Part shown: one piece after another, positions 42,536 through 53,800 of the stretch | Layout: every line of letters begins with the position of its first letter | Numbering within the stretch: the first letter of the stretch is position 1 | Assembly (NCBI RefSeq): GCF_019219025.1 | Contig: NZ_JAHUWN010000011.1 | Span: forward strand, 133,904-197,903 | Reading direction: 5' to 3' | Length of the DNA stretch: 64,000 nucleotides | Source: Bacillus sp. sid0103 | GTDB lineage: Bacteria > Bacillota > Bacilli > Bacillales_B > DSM-18226 | Program-made: the position numbers and the translations under genes | The notes under the pieces: generated by a model | Seen by the model: only the letters and a program-made list of their open reading frames with translations | Database searches by the model: none | Told to the model about the DNA's origin: nothing

Positions 42536-43516
42536 TTAACTTGGGATAATACTTAATTTTTTTCGCAATTTCTTCTCACTGAATACCCATCCAGTATAGG
42601 AACTAATCGGTTTCAGGTCACAATCTAATTGTACAACGGCAACAAACGGGTAGTGGCCATTGCTTCGATAGCGTAAATCAATAAAGCGAACCTCGTAGAA
42701 ATCAGAGTATTCATCCACTTCCCAGCGATAGACTGGCGAAAATGATAAAAATGCGGAAAGATTTTTATCCTGCTTAGCTGCCTCGATTACTGGAGTCTTA
42801 GGGACAGGGACACGATTGAAATAATCTAAGATCTCAACTTCGTTATTTTCTGCCTTACCGACAAAAAATTGTTTCTTGTTCATGGCAGCAATTCTCCATT
42901 GATGAAACCTCATCGTTGGTGCAATAATTATTTCTGTTGCATCAGGTATTTTCGTTCTCACCTCAGCCATTACACGATGCTTTGCCCTAAAGCGTAAAAT
43001 ATAGTAGCCACCAATTACAGCATACATGATCAAGAAAGTATATCCTGGTTCGGCACCTAATACCCAAATAGCAATTCCGAGAATATGGATGCCAAAGATA
43101 ATCGGATCAAAGGTATTAATTACACCCAGAGCCACCCATTTTGTAGAGAATGGTCTTAATGCCTGGGTTCCATATGCATTAAAGATATCAACAAAAACGT
43201 GGATAAAAACCGCCGCAAATGTCCAGGCCCATAAGTGAAACAGATTGGCTTCTTGGAAAAACGGATAGATAACAGCTATTAACAAAAGCGGCCACAATAT
43301 GACAGCTGGAATGGAATGGGTAACCCCTCGATGATTGCGTATATAGATCGCATTATTCTTTAGCTTTAAAACCGTGTCAATATCAGGTATTTGCGACCCG
43401 GCAATCGTTGCAATTAAGACACTGGTCGTGGTGGCATGGCTACTGGCAACAATAGGATCAAGTGTTGCTAATCCACCTAAAGCAATGCCCATGACAACAT
43501 GTGTTCCTGTATCCAA
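42536..43516 (-). CDS. yfhP: Membrane-bound metal-dependent hydrolase YfhP
   Basis: The 326-residue protein belongs to the YdjM/LexA-binding-type membrane hydrolases. It has His residues near the N-terminus (DTGTHVVMGIALGG), IPDIDTVLK, RGVTHSIPAVI and a DIFNAYGTQ motif, with about five membrane helices in residues 25-165 and a soluble C-terminal half. TTG 43516 follows AAAGGAGG. It is divergent from mutY as in B. subtilis. The substrate is not known, though the His and Asp residues expected to bind metal are present. Confidence 0.86.
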   Translation of the reverse strand: MDTGTHVVMGIALGGLATLDPIVASSHATTTSVLIATIAGSQIPDIDTVLKLKNNAIYIRNHRGVTHSIPAVILWPLLLIAVIYPFFQEANLFHLWAWTFAAVFIHVFVDIFNAYGTQALRPFSTKWVALGVINTFDPIIFGIHILGIAIWVLGAEPGYTFLIMYAVIGGYYILRFRAKHRVMAEVRTKIPDATEIIIAPTMRFHQWRIAAMNKKQFFVGKAENNEVEILDYFNRVPVPKTPVIEAAKQDKNLSAFLSFSPVYRWEVDEYSDFYEVRFIDLRYRSNGHYPFVAVVQLDCDLKPISSYTGWVFSEKKLRKKLSIIPS

Positions 43517-43641
43517 AAGGAAATCCTCCTTTAAATTAATTTCTTGTCAAACAGGATCAATTGACTTATCGTAGTACGATACATTACTTATTATATTGCC
43601 TTTTTTCAAACAGTTTAACTACACCTGGAGGAACAAAAGTT

Positions 43642-44742
43642 ATGATTATTGAACTAAAGAATATAGAAAAAATCAACATATCTGCTTTTCAAACCGATTT
43701 AATTACCTGGTTTAAACAGGAACAACGAAACTTGCCATGGCGGAAGGACCAAGACCCATATAAGATATGGGTGTCAGAAATCATGCTCCAGCAAACAAGG
43801 GTGGATACGGTCATTCCATATTTTAACCGTTTTATTGAATGGTTTCCCACCATTGATGATTTAGCTGTGGCCGAGGAAGAAAAAGTATTGAAGGCCTGGG
43901 AAGGGCTCGGATACTATTCCAGGGTACGAAATTTACAATCAGCGGTTAAGGAAGTAAAGGAGAAATATAATGGAAAAGTTCCAAATAATCCAGATGAGAT
44001 TTCTGAATTAAAAGGGGTCGGGCCTTATACTGCAGGGGCAATATTAAGTATTGCTTACGGGATTCCTGAACCAGCTGTCGATGGTAATGTGATGAGGGTT
44101 TTATCAAGAGTGCTTTCGATTTGGGAAGATATTGCGAAACCTTCCACTAGAAAAATATTTGAAAAAGCAGTTCGAGAGTTAATTTCTCATGAAGACCCAT
44201 CCTCATTTAACCAAGCATTAATGGAATTGGGAGCGTTAATCTGTACACCCACCTCTCCTTCATGCTTATTGTGTCCTGTTCGGGACCATTGTCAAGCGTT
44301 CGAGGAAGGGGTACAACAGGAACTTCCGATAAAAACCAAAAAAGCCAAAACACGTGAAGTTCAACTTGCGGCTGCTATCCTTTTGGATAAAGAAGGAAAG
44401 GTATTAATTCACAAGCGGCCAGCAACTGGTTTACTTGCAAACTTATGGGAATTACCCAATGTTGAACTTCACCATCCCTTGCAAAATGATCGGGAACAGG
44501 TTGTTGAACTATTTGAGCATTCCCATAAAATAAAAGTAAAGTTTGAAAAAATTATAGGCCAGCTTCAGCATGTTTTTTCACATTTGGTATGGAATATCAA
44601 TGTATATACTGGTACATTCCTATCTGATTTTCAGGAAAGTGATGAGTGGAAGTTTGTTTCACTTGAAGAAATGAAACAATTTGCCTTTCCTGTCTCTTCC
44701 CAAAAAATGCTTAAGCTTTATCTAGACCACAAAAGGGAATAA
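43642..44742 (+). CDS. mutY: Adenine DNA glycosylase
   Basis: The 366-residue MutY removes adenine paired with 8-oxoguanine. It shows the catalytic Glu46 in [10 protein letters not shown], the helix-hairpin-helix [11 protein letters not shown] (123-133), and Asp147 in PAVDGNV. The 4Fe-4S cysteines are Cys201, Cys208, Cys211 and Cys217, and a C-terminal NUDIX-like domain recognises oxoG. ATG 43642 follows TGGAGGA at 9 bp. An earlier in-frame start at 43561 lacks a site. It ends in a perfect terminator. Confidence 0.94.
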   Translation: MIIELKNIEKINISAFQTDLITWFKQEQRNLPWRKDQDPYKIWVSEIMLQQTRVDTVIPYFNRFIEWFPTIDDLAVAEEEKVLKAWEGLGYYSRVRNLQSAVKEVKEKYNGKVPNNPDEISELKGVGPYTAGAILSIAYGIPEPAVDGNVMRVLSRVLSIWEDIAKPSTRKIFEKAVRELISHEDPSSFNQALMELGALICTPTSPSCLLCPVRDHCQAFEEGVQQELPIKTKKAKTREVQLAAAILLDKEGKVLIHKRPATGLLANLWELPNVELHHPLQNDREQVVELFEHSHKIKVKFEKIIGQLQHVFSHLVWNINVYTGTFLSDFQESDEWKFVSLEEMKQFAFPVSSQKMLKLYLDHKRE

Positions 44743-44769
44743 ACGCCGCAGATCTGCGGCGTTTTTTTT
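44742..44769. terminator. Terminator after mutY
   Basis: AACGCCGCA (44742-44750) and TGCGGCGTT (44755-44763) form a stem around GATC, followed by a run of T. It overlaps the mutY stop and borders the convergent yfhS stop. Confidence 0.92.
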
Positions 44770-44993
44770 CAATCGGATACTGTTTTTGTTCCATGTGTAT
44801 AATCTGCCTCTTGCCTTTTGAGACCGCCGCGAGTTTCAATTTCCTCAATAATTTCGCGATGGATCGTTTGTCCCTCACTATTTAAATAGGGGGTAATTTG
44901 CTGGAAAGAGTGGTGGAAAAAAGCAAGTTCACTGCTTTTCCAATCAGATTTAGCCATCATCGAAAGCTCTGTCATATCACGTCCAACATACAT
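44769..44993 (-). CDS. yfhS: YfhS-family small protein
   Basis: The 74-residue protein (MYVGRDMTELSMM, ELAFFHHSFQQITPYLN, EIIEEIETRGGL) is soluble and helical, and matches YfhS in size and in position between mutY and fabL. Function is unknown. ATG 44993 follows AAAGGAAG. Confidence 0.75.
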   Translation of the reverse strand: MYVGRDMTELSMMAKSDWKSSELAFFHHSFQQITPYLNSEGQTIHREIIEEIETRGGLKRQEADYTHGTKTVSD

Positions 44994-45112
44994 TTATGCT
45001 ACTTCCTTTCCAAATGTTATTTACTCTTATTGTTTAATATTAATTGTCTTCTATTCCTGGAAAAGCTAAAATGAATTGAAAAGCGCAGACGCTCGTTGGG
45101 CGATGAAGCTAG

Positions 45113-45922
<810 letters not shown>

Positions 45923-45997
45923 TTATTTTTAAATAATATTTTTTGCGGATAATCTTCACGAAGCATGGTTACATTAATATTCGTGGAGGTGATAACT

Positions 45998-46312
45998 ATG
46001 GCAAACTTCAATCAACAGCCAAACAAAACTTCAGCTGGAACTAACATCCAGGAAGTTAGACAAAAAAATGCTCAATCTCAATCTGCTTCTGGTTCTGCAG
46101 GTCAATTTGGGACTGAATTTGCGAGCATGACAAATGCTGCTGAAGTTAAAAAACAAAATGCTCAATCTGCTTCAGCTCAAAGTTCTCAAGGTTCTCAAGG
46201 TTCATTCGGAACTGAATTTGCGAGCGAAACAAGCGCTGCAGAAGTAAGACAACAAAACCAACAATCTCAAGCACGTAAAAACCAAGGCAGCGGCCAATTT
46301 GGTCAAAGCTAA
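45998..46312 (+). CDS. sspE: Gamma-type small acid-soluble spore protein
   Basis: The 104-residue, Gln/Ala/Ser-rich protein contains repeats, with FGTEFASMTNAAEVKKQNAQ and FGTEFASETSAAEVRQQNQQ as the clearest two. Each TEFAS is a cleavage site for the germination protease GPR. It stores amino acids in the spore core. ATG 45998 follows GGAGGTG at 7 bp. The earlier in-frame start at 45965 lies upstream of that site. A strong terminator follows. Confidence 0.93.
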   Translation: MANFNQQPNKTSAGTNIQEVRQKNAQSQSASGSAGQFGTEFASMTNAAEVKKQNAQSASAQSSQGSQGSFGTEFASETSAAEVRQQNQQSQARKNQGSGQFGQS

Positions 46313-46323
46313 TAAAGGTATGC

Positions 46324-46364
46324 AGAAGGCACTCTATTTTCGGATAGAGTGTCTTCTTTTTTTG
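46324..46364 (+). terminator. Terminator after sspE
   Basis: AGAAGGCACTCTAT (46324-46337) pairs with ATAGAGTGTCTTCT (46344-46357), apart from one G-T pair, and runs into seven T residues. Confidence 0.92.
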
Positions 46365-46368
46365 TTGT

Positions 46369-46406
46369 CTAGCTCTAGCTCCTAGGGGCTCGGGGGCATA
46401 AGTTTT
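46369..46406. repeat. Short dispersed TGTCTAGC-type repeat remnant
   Basis: TGTCTAGCTCTAGCTCCTAG followed by GGGCTCGGGGGCATAAG resembles the degenerate element at 9948 and similar intergenic elements of Bacillus. It contains a CTCCTAGGGG-type inversion. Confidence 0.5.
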
Positions 46407-46502
46407 TCTAGTTTTCGACAAAAGTTCTGTTGAGTCTACATTTGTTTTCAAAGGAGAATACGGCTTATTCGAGAATACATAGTAGGAACGAATAAAAAGG
46501 CG

Positions 46503-46769
46503 GTGAGGGAAATAGATCATTTTAACAGATTAGTTTCCGAACAATTAGTGACGATGGAAAAATTATTATACCTTCAGGGAGAACTTGAGCGTTGTCAACA
46601 AATCGAAGTAGAACTGCAGGCCTTACAGAAAGAAACGGATCTTGCCAGTATTCAAACCGAGATCCGAATCATGAAACAAGAGTTGAAAGAGATCCAGTCC
46701 ATTTTTGAAAAGCAGACAGAAGAGGTCATCAATTCCTATCGTGAAATGGACTTAACACCTTCCATTTAG
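46503..46769 (+). CDS. ygaB: YgaB-family protein
   Basis: The 88-residue protein is a single long coiled coil (LVSEQLVTMEKLLYLQGELE onward) matching YgaB. Function is unknown. The start is uncertain: GTG 46503 directly follows AAAAAGGCG, so spacing is poor, and the only start-like codon with better spacing is an ATA at 46512. Position between sspE and ygaC agrees with B. subtilis. Confidence 0.78.
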   Translation: MREIDHFNRLVSEQLVTMEKLLYLQGELERCQQIEVELQALQKETDLASIQTEIRIMKQELKEIQSIFEKQTEEVINSYREMDLTPSI

Positions 46770-46812
46770 GTTAAAAAACGAAGAATCTCTAAAAAAATTC
46801 GCAAATTTTTAC

Positions 46813-46844
46813 AAAGAGCCATCGAAATATGGCTCTTTTGTTTT
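46813..46844 (+). terminator. Terminator after ygaB
   Basis: AAAGAGCCAT (46813-46822) pairs with ATGGCTCTTT (46829-46838), followed by TGTTTT. Confidence 0.82.
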
Positions 46845-46974
46845 AAAATCTGTTCTCAACCGTTATAATAATAGTAAATAGGAATTGTACTTTGTTACCT
46901 TTTGTCATTATTTATTTATCTATCGGTTTAGAATAGGGTTACAAAGCGTTCAGGAATGAAGGTAGGGGAGAAAC

Positions 46975-47505
46975 ATGGGCGTACCCATCGAAGGTGAACC
47001 AATGCAAATACATAGCTATAAGCACAATGGGCACATCCATCGCGTCTGGGAAGAAACAACTGTTTTAAAAGGGACACAGAATTTGGTAATCGGAGGCAAT
47101 GACCGAACACTAGTAACAGAGTCAGATGGCAGAACATGGATAACAAGAGAACCAGCTATTTGTTATTTCCATTCACAATACTGGTTTAATGTAATTGGAA
47201 TGATTCGTGAGGATGGTATCTATTATTACTGTAATATCAGTTCCCCATTTATTTTTGATGGCGAGGCACTAAAGTACATCGATTATGATTTAGATATTAA
47301 GGTGTTTCCAGATATGACATTTAATTTACTAGACGAAGATGAGTATGAACGTCATCGCCGTGAAATGAATTATCCAGATCCGATTGATCAAATCCTAAAA
47401 AGGAATGTCGACAAGCTGATTCAATGGATTAGACAACGGAATGGCCCATTTGCACCAGATTTTATTGATATTTGGTATGAGCGTTATTTAACATACAGAC
47501 GTTAG
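46975..47505 (+). CDS. ntdP: DUF402 nucleoside tri/diphosphate phosphatase (YgaC)
   Basis: The 176-residue protein is a DUF402 member, very similar in pattern to B. subtilis Yga[20 protein letters not shown], the acidic [15 protein letters not shown], the [10 protein letters not shown] strand and [13 protein letters not shown]. Characterised relatives in staphylococci hydrolyse nucleoside tri- and diphosphates with divalent metal. The ATG follows AGGGGAG. It is flanked by terminators on both sides, so it is probably its own unit. Confidence 0.88.
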   Translation: MGVPIEGEPMQIHSYKHNGHIHRVWEETTVLKGTQNLVIGGNDRTLVTESDGRTWITREPAICYFHSQYWFNVIGMIREDGIYYYCNISSPFIFDGEALKYIDYDLDIKVFPDMTFNLLDEDEYERHRREMNYPDPIDQILKRNVDKLIQWIRQRNGPFAPDFIDIWYERYLTYRR

Positions 47506-47526
47506 ATGGCAAAGAGGAGTTACGGG

Positions 47527-47555
47527 CCTGTTGATGTAATCAACAGGTTTTTATT
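47527..47555 (+). terminator. Terminator after ygaC
   Basis: CCTGTTGAT (47527-47535) and ATCAACAGG (47539-47547) form a tight hairpin followed by TTTTTATTT. Confidence 0.88.
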
Positions 47556-47654
47556 TGCTTTTTTTAAATGGGACAAGGTGTGTAAATTTTATTATTGTAA
47601 TAAAATGTTTTTTGTTTAATGGCTTTTTATTATGACGCCGGAAGGAGGACTATC

Positions 47655-49421
47655 TTGAGCAGCATTTTCAGGTATCTGCAATTTGTAAAACCGTATCGAC
47701 TCCAGGTGATAGGGACAATCATTATCGGGGTCATAAAGTTTGCTATTCCGCTAAGTATTCCGCTATTAATTAAATATGTGGTAGATGAAATTGTTGGCAG
47801 TCATACCCTATCCCATGATGAGAAGATTCATAAACTATTGTTCATTATGGTTATAATGCTGGTTGTATTTGTCATCCTGCGGCCGCCAATCGAATATTAT
47901 CGGCAATATTTTGCCCAGTGGACTTCTAGTAAAATTCTTTATGATATTCGAGATACGATGTATACTCACATTCAAAAGTTGAGCTTTAAATATTTTTCAA
48001 ATAATCGTGCAGGGGAAATTATTTCACGAGTGATTAATGATGTTGAACAAACGAAAACGTTTGTCATTTCCGGATTAATGAATCTTTGGCTGGATATTGC
48101 TACCATCGTTATTGCAATTATTCTTATGTTTTTAATGAGTATTAAACTAACAATTGTCTCGATCCTGTTGTTTCCACTGTATGCCTTTTCAATTAGATAT
48201 TTCTTTGGCAATTTACGCATGCTGACACGGAATAGGTCACAAGCACTAGCAGAGGTCCAAAGCTATTTACATGAGCGTGTTCAAGGCATGCCAGTTATTA
48301 AAAGCTTTGCCATAGAGGATTTTGAACAAGGTCAATTTGATAAGCAGAATAGAAATTTTTTAGAAAAAGCCTTACAGCATACGAGCTGGAACGCCAAGGC
48401 TTTTTCCGCGGTAAATACCATTACGGATATTGCTCCATTAATTGTTATAGGTTATTCAGCCTATCTAGTTATTCAGGGGCAACTATCTCTCGGGACGATG
48501 GTAGCGTTTTTTGCCTATATTGATAAGCTCTATAATCCATTGCGAAGATTGGTTAATTCTTCTACAACCATCACTCAATCTTTTGCATCCATGGATCGGG
48601 TGTTTGAATTTTTAGATGAGAAATATGATATCGTTGATGGTCCAGATGCAAAAGTTTGTAATCAAATACACGGGGACATTTCATTTGAAAATGTTTCTTT
48701 TAGTTATGAAACAAACGAAGAGTTGGTCTTAAAAAGTATAACCTTAGATGTAAAAAAAGGAGAAACGATTGCCCTAGTAGGGATGAGCGGAGGAGGGAAG
48801 TCCACGCTTGTTAGTTTGATTCCCCGTTTTTACGATGTGACAAATGGAAGAATTACATTAGATGGGGTAGATATCAGACAATTTAAGGTTCAATCTTTAC
48901 GAGACAAAATTGGTGTCGTTTTTCAGGATAATATCTTATTTAGCGAATCGGTAATGGATAATATATTATTAGGGAAACCAGGTGCTTCTCCTGAAGAGGT
49001 ATATGCTGCTGCAAAAGTCGCCAATGCTGATGAGTTTATTTTAAACCTATCGGAAGGATTCGAAACCAAAGTTGGCGAACGAGGAGTTAAATTGTCAGGG
49101 GGACAGAAACAACGTGTTGCCATTGCCCGTGTCTTTTTAAAAAATCCGCCGATATTAATTCTTGATGAGGCAACTTCCGCGTTAGATTTAGAGAGTGAGC
49201 ATGCTATCCAAGAATCACTTGAAGAGCTAGCTAAGGACAGAACCACCTTTATCGTTGCTCACCGATTGTCAACCATTACTCATGCGAATCGTATTGTCTT
49301 GATTGAACATGGTCAAATCGTAGAAGTGGGAACACATGAGGAGTTAATGGCGAAACAAGGGAATTATTATAAACTATTCCAAGTCCAGCAATTAGAAAAA
49401 AAAGAAACCGAAGCAGAATAA
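47655..49421 (+). CDS. ygaD: ABC exporter, fused membrane and ATPase domains (YgaD)
   Basis: The 588-residue half-transporter has six membrane helices in residues 10-300 and an ATPase domain with Walker [10 protein letters not shown], signature LSGGQKQR, Walker [12 protein letters not shown] and the switch histidine in IVAHRLST. Such proteins dimerise and export lipids or drugs (MsbA/LmrA type), and the substrate is not known. TTG 47655 follows GGAAGGAGG at 7 bp. The earlier in-frame ATG at 47619 comes before that site. The terminator overlaps the last codons. Confidence 0.9.
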   Translation: MSSIFRYLQFVKPYRLQVIGTIIIGVIKFAIPLSIPLLIKYVVDEIVGSHTLSHDEKIHKLLFIMVIMLVVFVILRPPIEYYRQYFAQWTSSKILYDIRDTMYTHIQKLSFKYFSNNRAGEIISRVINDVEQTKTFVISGLMNLWLDIATIVIAIILMFLMSIKLTIVSILLFPLYAFSIRYFFGNLRMLTRNRSQALAEVQSYLHERVQGMPVIKSFAIEDFEQGQFDKQNRNFLEKALQHTSWNAKAFSAVNTITDIAPLIVIGYSAYLVIQGQLSLGTMVAFFAYIDKLYNPLRRLVNSSTTITQSFASMDRVFEFLDEKYDIVDGPDAKVCNQIHGDISFENVSFSYETNEELVLKSITLDVKKGETIALVGMSGGGKSTLVSLIPRFYDVTNGRITLDGVDIRQFKVQSLRDKIGVVFQDNILFSESVMDNILLGKPGASPEEVYAAAKVANADEFILNLSEGFETKVGERGVKLSGGQKQRVAIARVFLKNPPILILDEATSALDLESEHAIQESLEELAKDRTTFIVAHRLSTITHANRIVLIEHGQIVEVGTHEELMAKQGNYYKLFQVQQLEKKETEAE

Positions 49422-49437
49422 CTTGCTTCGGTTTTTT
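49406..49437 (+). terminator. Terminator overlapping the end of ygaD
   Basis: AACCGAAGCA (49406-49415) pairs with TGCTTCGGTT (49424-49433), then a T-run. The left arm is inside the coding region. Confidence 0.88.
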
Positions 49438-49440
49438 ATA

Positions 49441-49532
49441 TAGGCTCTGTAAAACTTCCCTGTTTATTTCCGCTCCAAGAGCGGGCGGTCCGGGGAGCCT
49501 CCTCGTCGCTGCGCGCCTGCGGGGCTCCATAG
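49441..49532 (-). repeat. Truncated, inverted copy of the 183-bp repeat
   Basis: It starts TAGGCTCTGTAAAACTT and runs through TTTATTTCCGCTCCAAG, GGGCGGTCCGGGGAGCC and CTGCGGGGCTCC, the reverse complement of the right half of the full element. The other half is missing. It lies between the convergent ygaD and ygaE genes. Confidence 0.8.
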
Positions 49533-49537
49533 CCTTA

Positions 49538-50611
49538 TTATAATATGTCTTCCTCAATTGATACTTCATTATGATGGTACGAATGAAAGCTTGTTATCAA
49601 GGTATCTAAGTGTTCTACCTGTTCACCATAATCAATAATCGATGCTATGATTTGCATTGTATGATATTGATGTGGATGGTCAGGCTCATTATTTTCTTTC
49701 TGGTGGAGTAAAAATAAATCAAATAATTGCTTTTTATTTAAGCAAACGGTATTTTCAGAATCAGTAAGAGGGTTTGGAATTTTACCAATGAACCTGAGCA
49801 TAAGTTGTTCATGATGGTAAATGAGACAATCCAATTGTTCTTGAATGGCTTGCTGAAATGTTTGTGGAAGATGTAATAGCTCATTCTCAAACCGATGAAG
49901 TCGTTTTAACGTATCAAGTGCTTTTTTGGCTGCTGAATGCATTTGCCTATAAATAACTAGTTTACGTGATTTTTCTAAACTATTTTTCTTAAAATAGCTG
50001 CGTTCTTCTTTATACATCGTGTAAAACAGACCCATTTGGATGATATTTTCTTTTAATTTAACAATATCTGTTTTGAGAAGATTATGATCAAAGTCATGAC
50101 GCGTGCTTAAGCGAATCCATCTAATGATTTCTTCAGTCGTACTTGTCATTTTGAAGTATAGTTTGTTTTCATATCTAGGCGGCATAAACACAAGGTTGAC
50201 TAAAAAAGCGGAAAATACTCCAATCATGATGGTAGAAAAGCGGATTCCTGCAAAAGGAATGAAATTCCCGCCAGGGGTTTCCATAATCGAAATGAGTGTG
50301 ACAAGCGATAATCCAATTGTATTTTCGAGTTTAAGCTTTAAATTGATGGCGATGACAATGATGGCTGCTAATCCAATAACAATAATATGATTTCCTAAGA
50401 GAAGGACAAAAACAACTGCAAGCAAAGCACCAATGAGATTTCCTTGAATTTGTTCAATGATTGTTAAATAGGAACGATAAATGGTTGGTTGAATCGCAAA
50501 TATGGCAGCAATGCCAGCGAATACCGGAGAGGGCGAGTGTAATATCTGACCCAAGTAAAGTGAGAGTACAATAGCAATTCCCGTTTTTAAAATGCGGGCA
50601 CCTAACTTCAT
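49538..50611 (-). CDS. ygaE: FUSC/aromatic-acid-exporter-type membrane protein (YgaE)
   Basis: The 357-residue protein has an N-terminal block of about five to six membrane helices (ILKTGIAIVLSLYLGQIL ... VNLVFMPPRYENKLY, residues 7-155) and a long helical cytoplasmic C-terminus, the Firmicute ArAE_1/FUSC layout. Relatives are thought to export aromatic or weak acids. ATG 50611 has a GGAAAG-type site. It sits beside ygaD as in B. subtilis. Confidence 0.85.
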   Translation of the reverse strand: MKLGARILKTGIAIVLSLYLGQILHSPSPVFAGIAAIFAIQPTIYRSYLTIIEQIQGNLIGALLAVVFVLLLGNHIIVIGLAAIIVIAINLKLKLENTIGLSLVTLISIMETPGGNFIPFAGIRFSTIMIGVFSAFLVNLVFMPPRYENKLYFKMTSTTEEIIRWIRLSTRHDFDHNLLKTDIVKLKENIIQMGLFYTMYKEERSYFKKNSLEKSRKLVIYRQMHSAAKKALDTLKRLHRFENELLHLPQTFQQAIQEQLDCLIYHHEQLMLRFIGKIPNPLTDSENTVCLNKKQLFDLFLLHQKENNEPDHPHQYHTMQIIASIIDYGEQVEHLDTLITSFHSYHHNEVSIEEDIL

Positions 50612-50786
50612 TCTGAATGGATTCCTTTCAATAATATATAATTTGTTCTCTGAAGAAAATAAGTCGTTCAGCCTCTATATGCAGAGGTTTTTCTATTAAG
50701 CAAATTTTTACTATACATGGATTAACTCAGAGAATCAAGAGATATAATATGAATTTATTTGCTATTTGTTAAGAAATATTTGGAAT

Positions 50787-50818
50787 GAAAAAAAACGTCC
50801 GCTAATGCAGCGGACGTT
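50787..50818 (-). terminator. Terminator of gltA
   Basis: On the minus strand AACGTCCGCT and AGCGGACGTT flank a five-base loop and are followed by eight T residues (plus-strand 50796-50789). Confidence 0.92.
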
Positions 50819-50835
50819 AAATGTATTTTTATAAA

Positions 50836-53800
50836 TCACTCAGTCGATACAGATGGATCAGCTTGCTCTTTGACAGGAATAACTTGCACAAAGTGATTTT
50901 CAACATTAGTTAGAAGTTCACGAAGTTGTTGTGCTTCTTCCGCCTGACCATTCTGTTCAAGCAAGTCAGTATATTTGGTTAATAGCTCGTTAATATCCTG
51001 TTTGCCTTTTTCATTTAAGTCAGTAACTGAAACCTTTGCACCTTTAGCAATTCTTCTCTGAATCGCTTCTTTGGTTAATCTCATCTCAGGCTGCTGACGA
51101 ATATAGACAACCCCGCCTGTCATACCAGCACAGATCCAAGGACCTGGGTCTCCGAGCACAAGGCCGCGGCCATTTGTCATATATTCAAAGGCAAACCCTT
51201 TGATATTCGCATTTGAGCCGATGTTACCAGCTTCATTTTCCGGTAGTGCTTTTTTTACAGTGCCGCCAATGATTAAATCAGCCCCAGAAAGTCGTATTCC
51301 TGCTCTTGCATCTGCATTTCCTTGGGCGATTAGAAGTCCTTTTTGAGCTCCATAACCAAACCCTTTTCCTACAGACCCATTATAATATTGACCATTTTTT
51401 CCTTTAGATTTTAAAATCTGGATATTTCCACCAAAGGATGTTTTTCCGACACCGTCTTGACCGCCGCCATTAACGGTAATCTCGATCCCTTCACTATTGT
51501 AGGCACCTAAGCCATTTCCAGGAATTGAACCTTCTTTATATTTTAACTGGACGGATGGTAACTGCTTGTAAGAACCATCTAGTCTGCCGCGGACGCGGTG
51601 ACAGGATACCCGGCTTCCCAGCACACGCTGTTCAGATGTAACACTAGTGAATTCGCGTGAAGAGTGTAATTGATCTACACTGCCATCAAGGTACTCTGCC
51701 CCCACAGCTACTTGCATTTGAACTTCTTCAATTGATTTTGATGCTTCGTTTTTTGCAAACTGGCTAATTTCTAATGGTTTTAGCAAATAAGAGAGGCTTA
51801 GTTGACCTTGGCCTTTCATTTGCTCTAATAAATCAGAACGACCGACTACATCTTGCAAATTACGAACTCCAATTGAAGCAGATAGGTCTTTTAACTCTGT
51901 TGCAAATGCAGTGAAGAGATTCATGATTCCTTGAACAGCTAAATCTAATTGGCGAGGAACAAAACGTCGTAGACCGTGTTCTTTAGCCTGTGCTTCTGAT
52001 TCAATTTGTGTGGCAATACCAACATGACAAGTATCTAAATGGCAGCCACGGCAGGTAGTACATCCAATCGCCAGCATTGATAAAGTCCCAAAGCCAACAC
52101 GATTAGCACCAAGAAGCATAATTTTCATAACGTCCATTGCACTTTTCATTCCACCGTCAGCCCAGAGTTCTACTTTGTGGCGGAGACCGCTCTCGAGCAG
52201 AGCATTATGGGCGGCTTTTACGCCAATTTCAACCGGTAATCCAACATGCTGAAGCGCGTGAATTCTAGCAGCACCTGTACCGCCATCGAATCCGCTTAAA
52301 GTGATAATATCTGCTCCTGCTTTAGCGATACCAACAGCTATTGTTCCAATATTCGGTACAACAGGTACTTTAACAGCTATTTTTGCTTGATCATTTGCTG
52401 TTTTTAATTCCAAAATCATCTGAGCTAAATCCTCAATTGAATAGATATCGTGATTGTTAGATGGTGATATCAAATCAGAACCAAGGGTTGCATTACGTGC
52501 TTCCGCAACCTTTGCAGTAACCTTTGAACCAGGTAGATGACCGCCTTCACCAGGCTTTGCCCCCTGACCAATTTTAATTTCTAAAAGGTTCGAAGAGTTT
52601 AGGAGTTCAGCATTGACACCAAATCTTCCGGAGGCAATCTGCTGTCCTCTTGTTTTTGGATATTTACCGAGCATATCTTTAATTTCTCCGCCTTCACCAT
52701 TTAAGCTGACCATGTTTAAACGGTCTGCTCCTTCGGCATATGCCCTAAATGCTGTTTCATTTTGAGAACCAAAGGACATGGAAGAAATAAGGAACGGTAA
52801 ATCATGTTCACCGACGCGAAGATCCACATCAGCTGGTGATATTTGTTTTTTGCTTTGTTTAAGTTGAACTAAATGGCGAATCGTTGTTGGATTTTCCGTT
52901 TCTTGTTCAGTGATTTTATCACGATAAACATTGTAGTCTCCGGTAGCGGCTACCTCACCAATAGCTTTCCAAATCCGTGGGAAGAGGTGGAAAGTCTTTC
53001 CGACTCTTTCCTTTTCATTATGGTAATCTTCTGCCCTGGATAAAGCATCAAGTTTCATTGCTTCAAAATCAGTCTCAAGTTCCTTTGAACCAAAGAAGTT
53101 AACAATGTTTAATAGATTGGCAATATCCTCATGTAAGCCAATACTTGAGAAAAGGCGGCCGTAGCCTCGTAGTTCATGAATACCGATTGTTGAGATTACT
53201 TTTTCCAACCCTTTTGTAAGAGCACTATATAGGTTCGTTAAAGGTTTTGACGTCTCGTCAAGAACGGTTAAGAACATATAGTAAGGGCTAATCAAATCTG
53301 CTCCTAAACCAAAAGCAGTAATAATGTCATGTAGTGAACGAATTGCAGCAGAACGTAATACTAAAGAACAGTCTCTTCTTATTTCTGCCTTAACAAGTGC
53401 TTGATCGATGACTGAAGTTACTAAGTGCGGATCAATCCAATAGGAATCTTCCTGGTGAGCTTTTGCATCATCAAGAACAAGCAAAGTTTTTCCTGCTTGA
53501 ACTGCCTGAACGGCTTCATTTGCAAGCCTATCTAGTGCTTGCTCAAACTTTTCTTCTTTTTGGAATGTAGTAGAGATAAAGGTTACAAGCTTCTGTTCCT
53601 GAAAATGGGAGACAACTTGATCAAAACTTGGCTGTCCTAAACTCTCAGATAAATCAAAGCCTGCTTTCCCTTCCAATAATAATGGCGTGGTTAACTCAAT
53701 GATCGTTTCGTTATTATCCTTATTGAATAGAGTCGGACGCTTTCCAATAATCACACGTGTTGAAAAATGCTCCGTTTCACGATCCCTATCAATCGCTGGG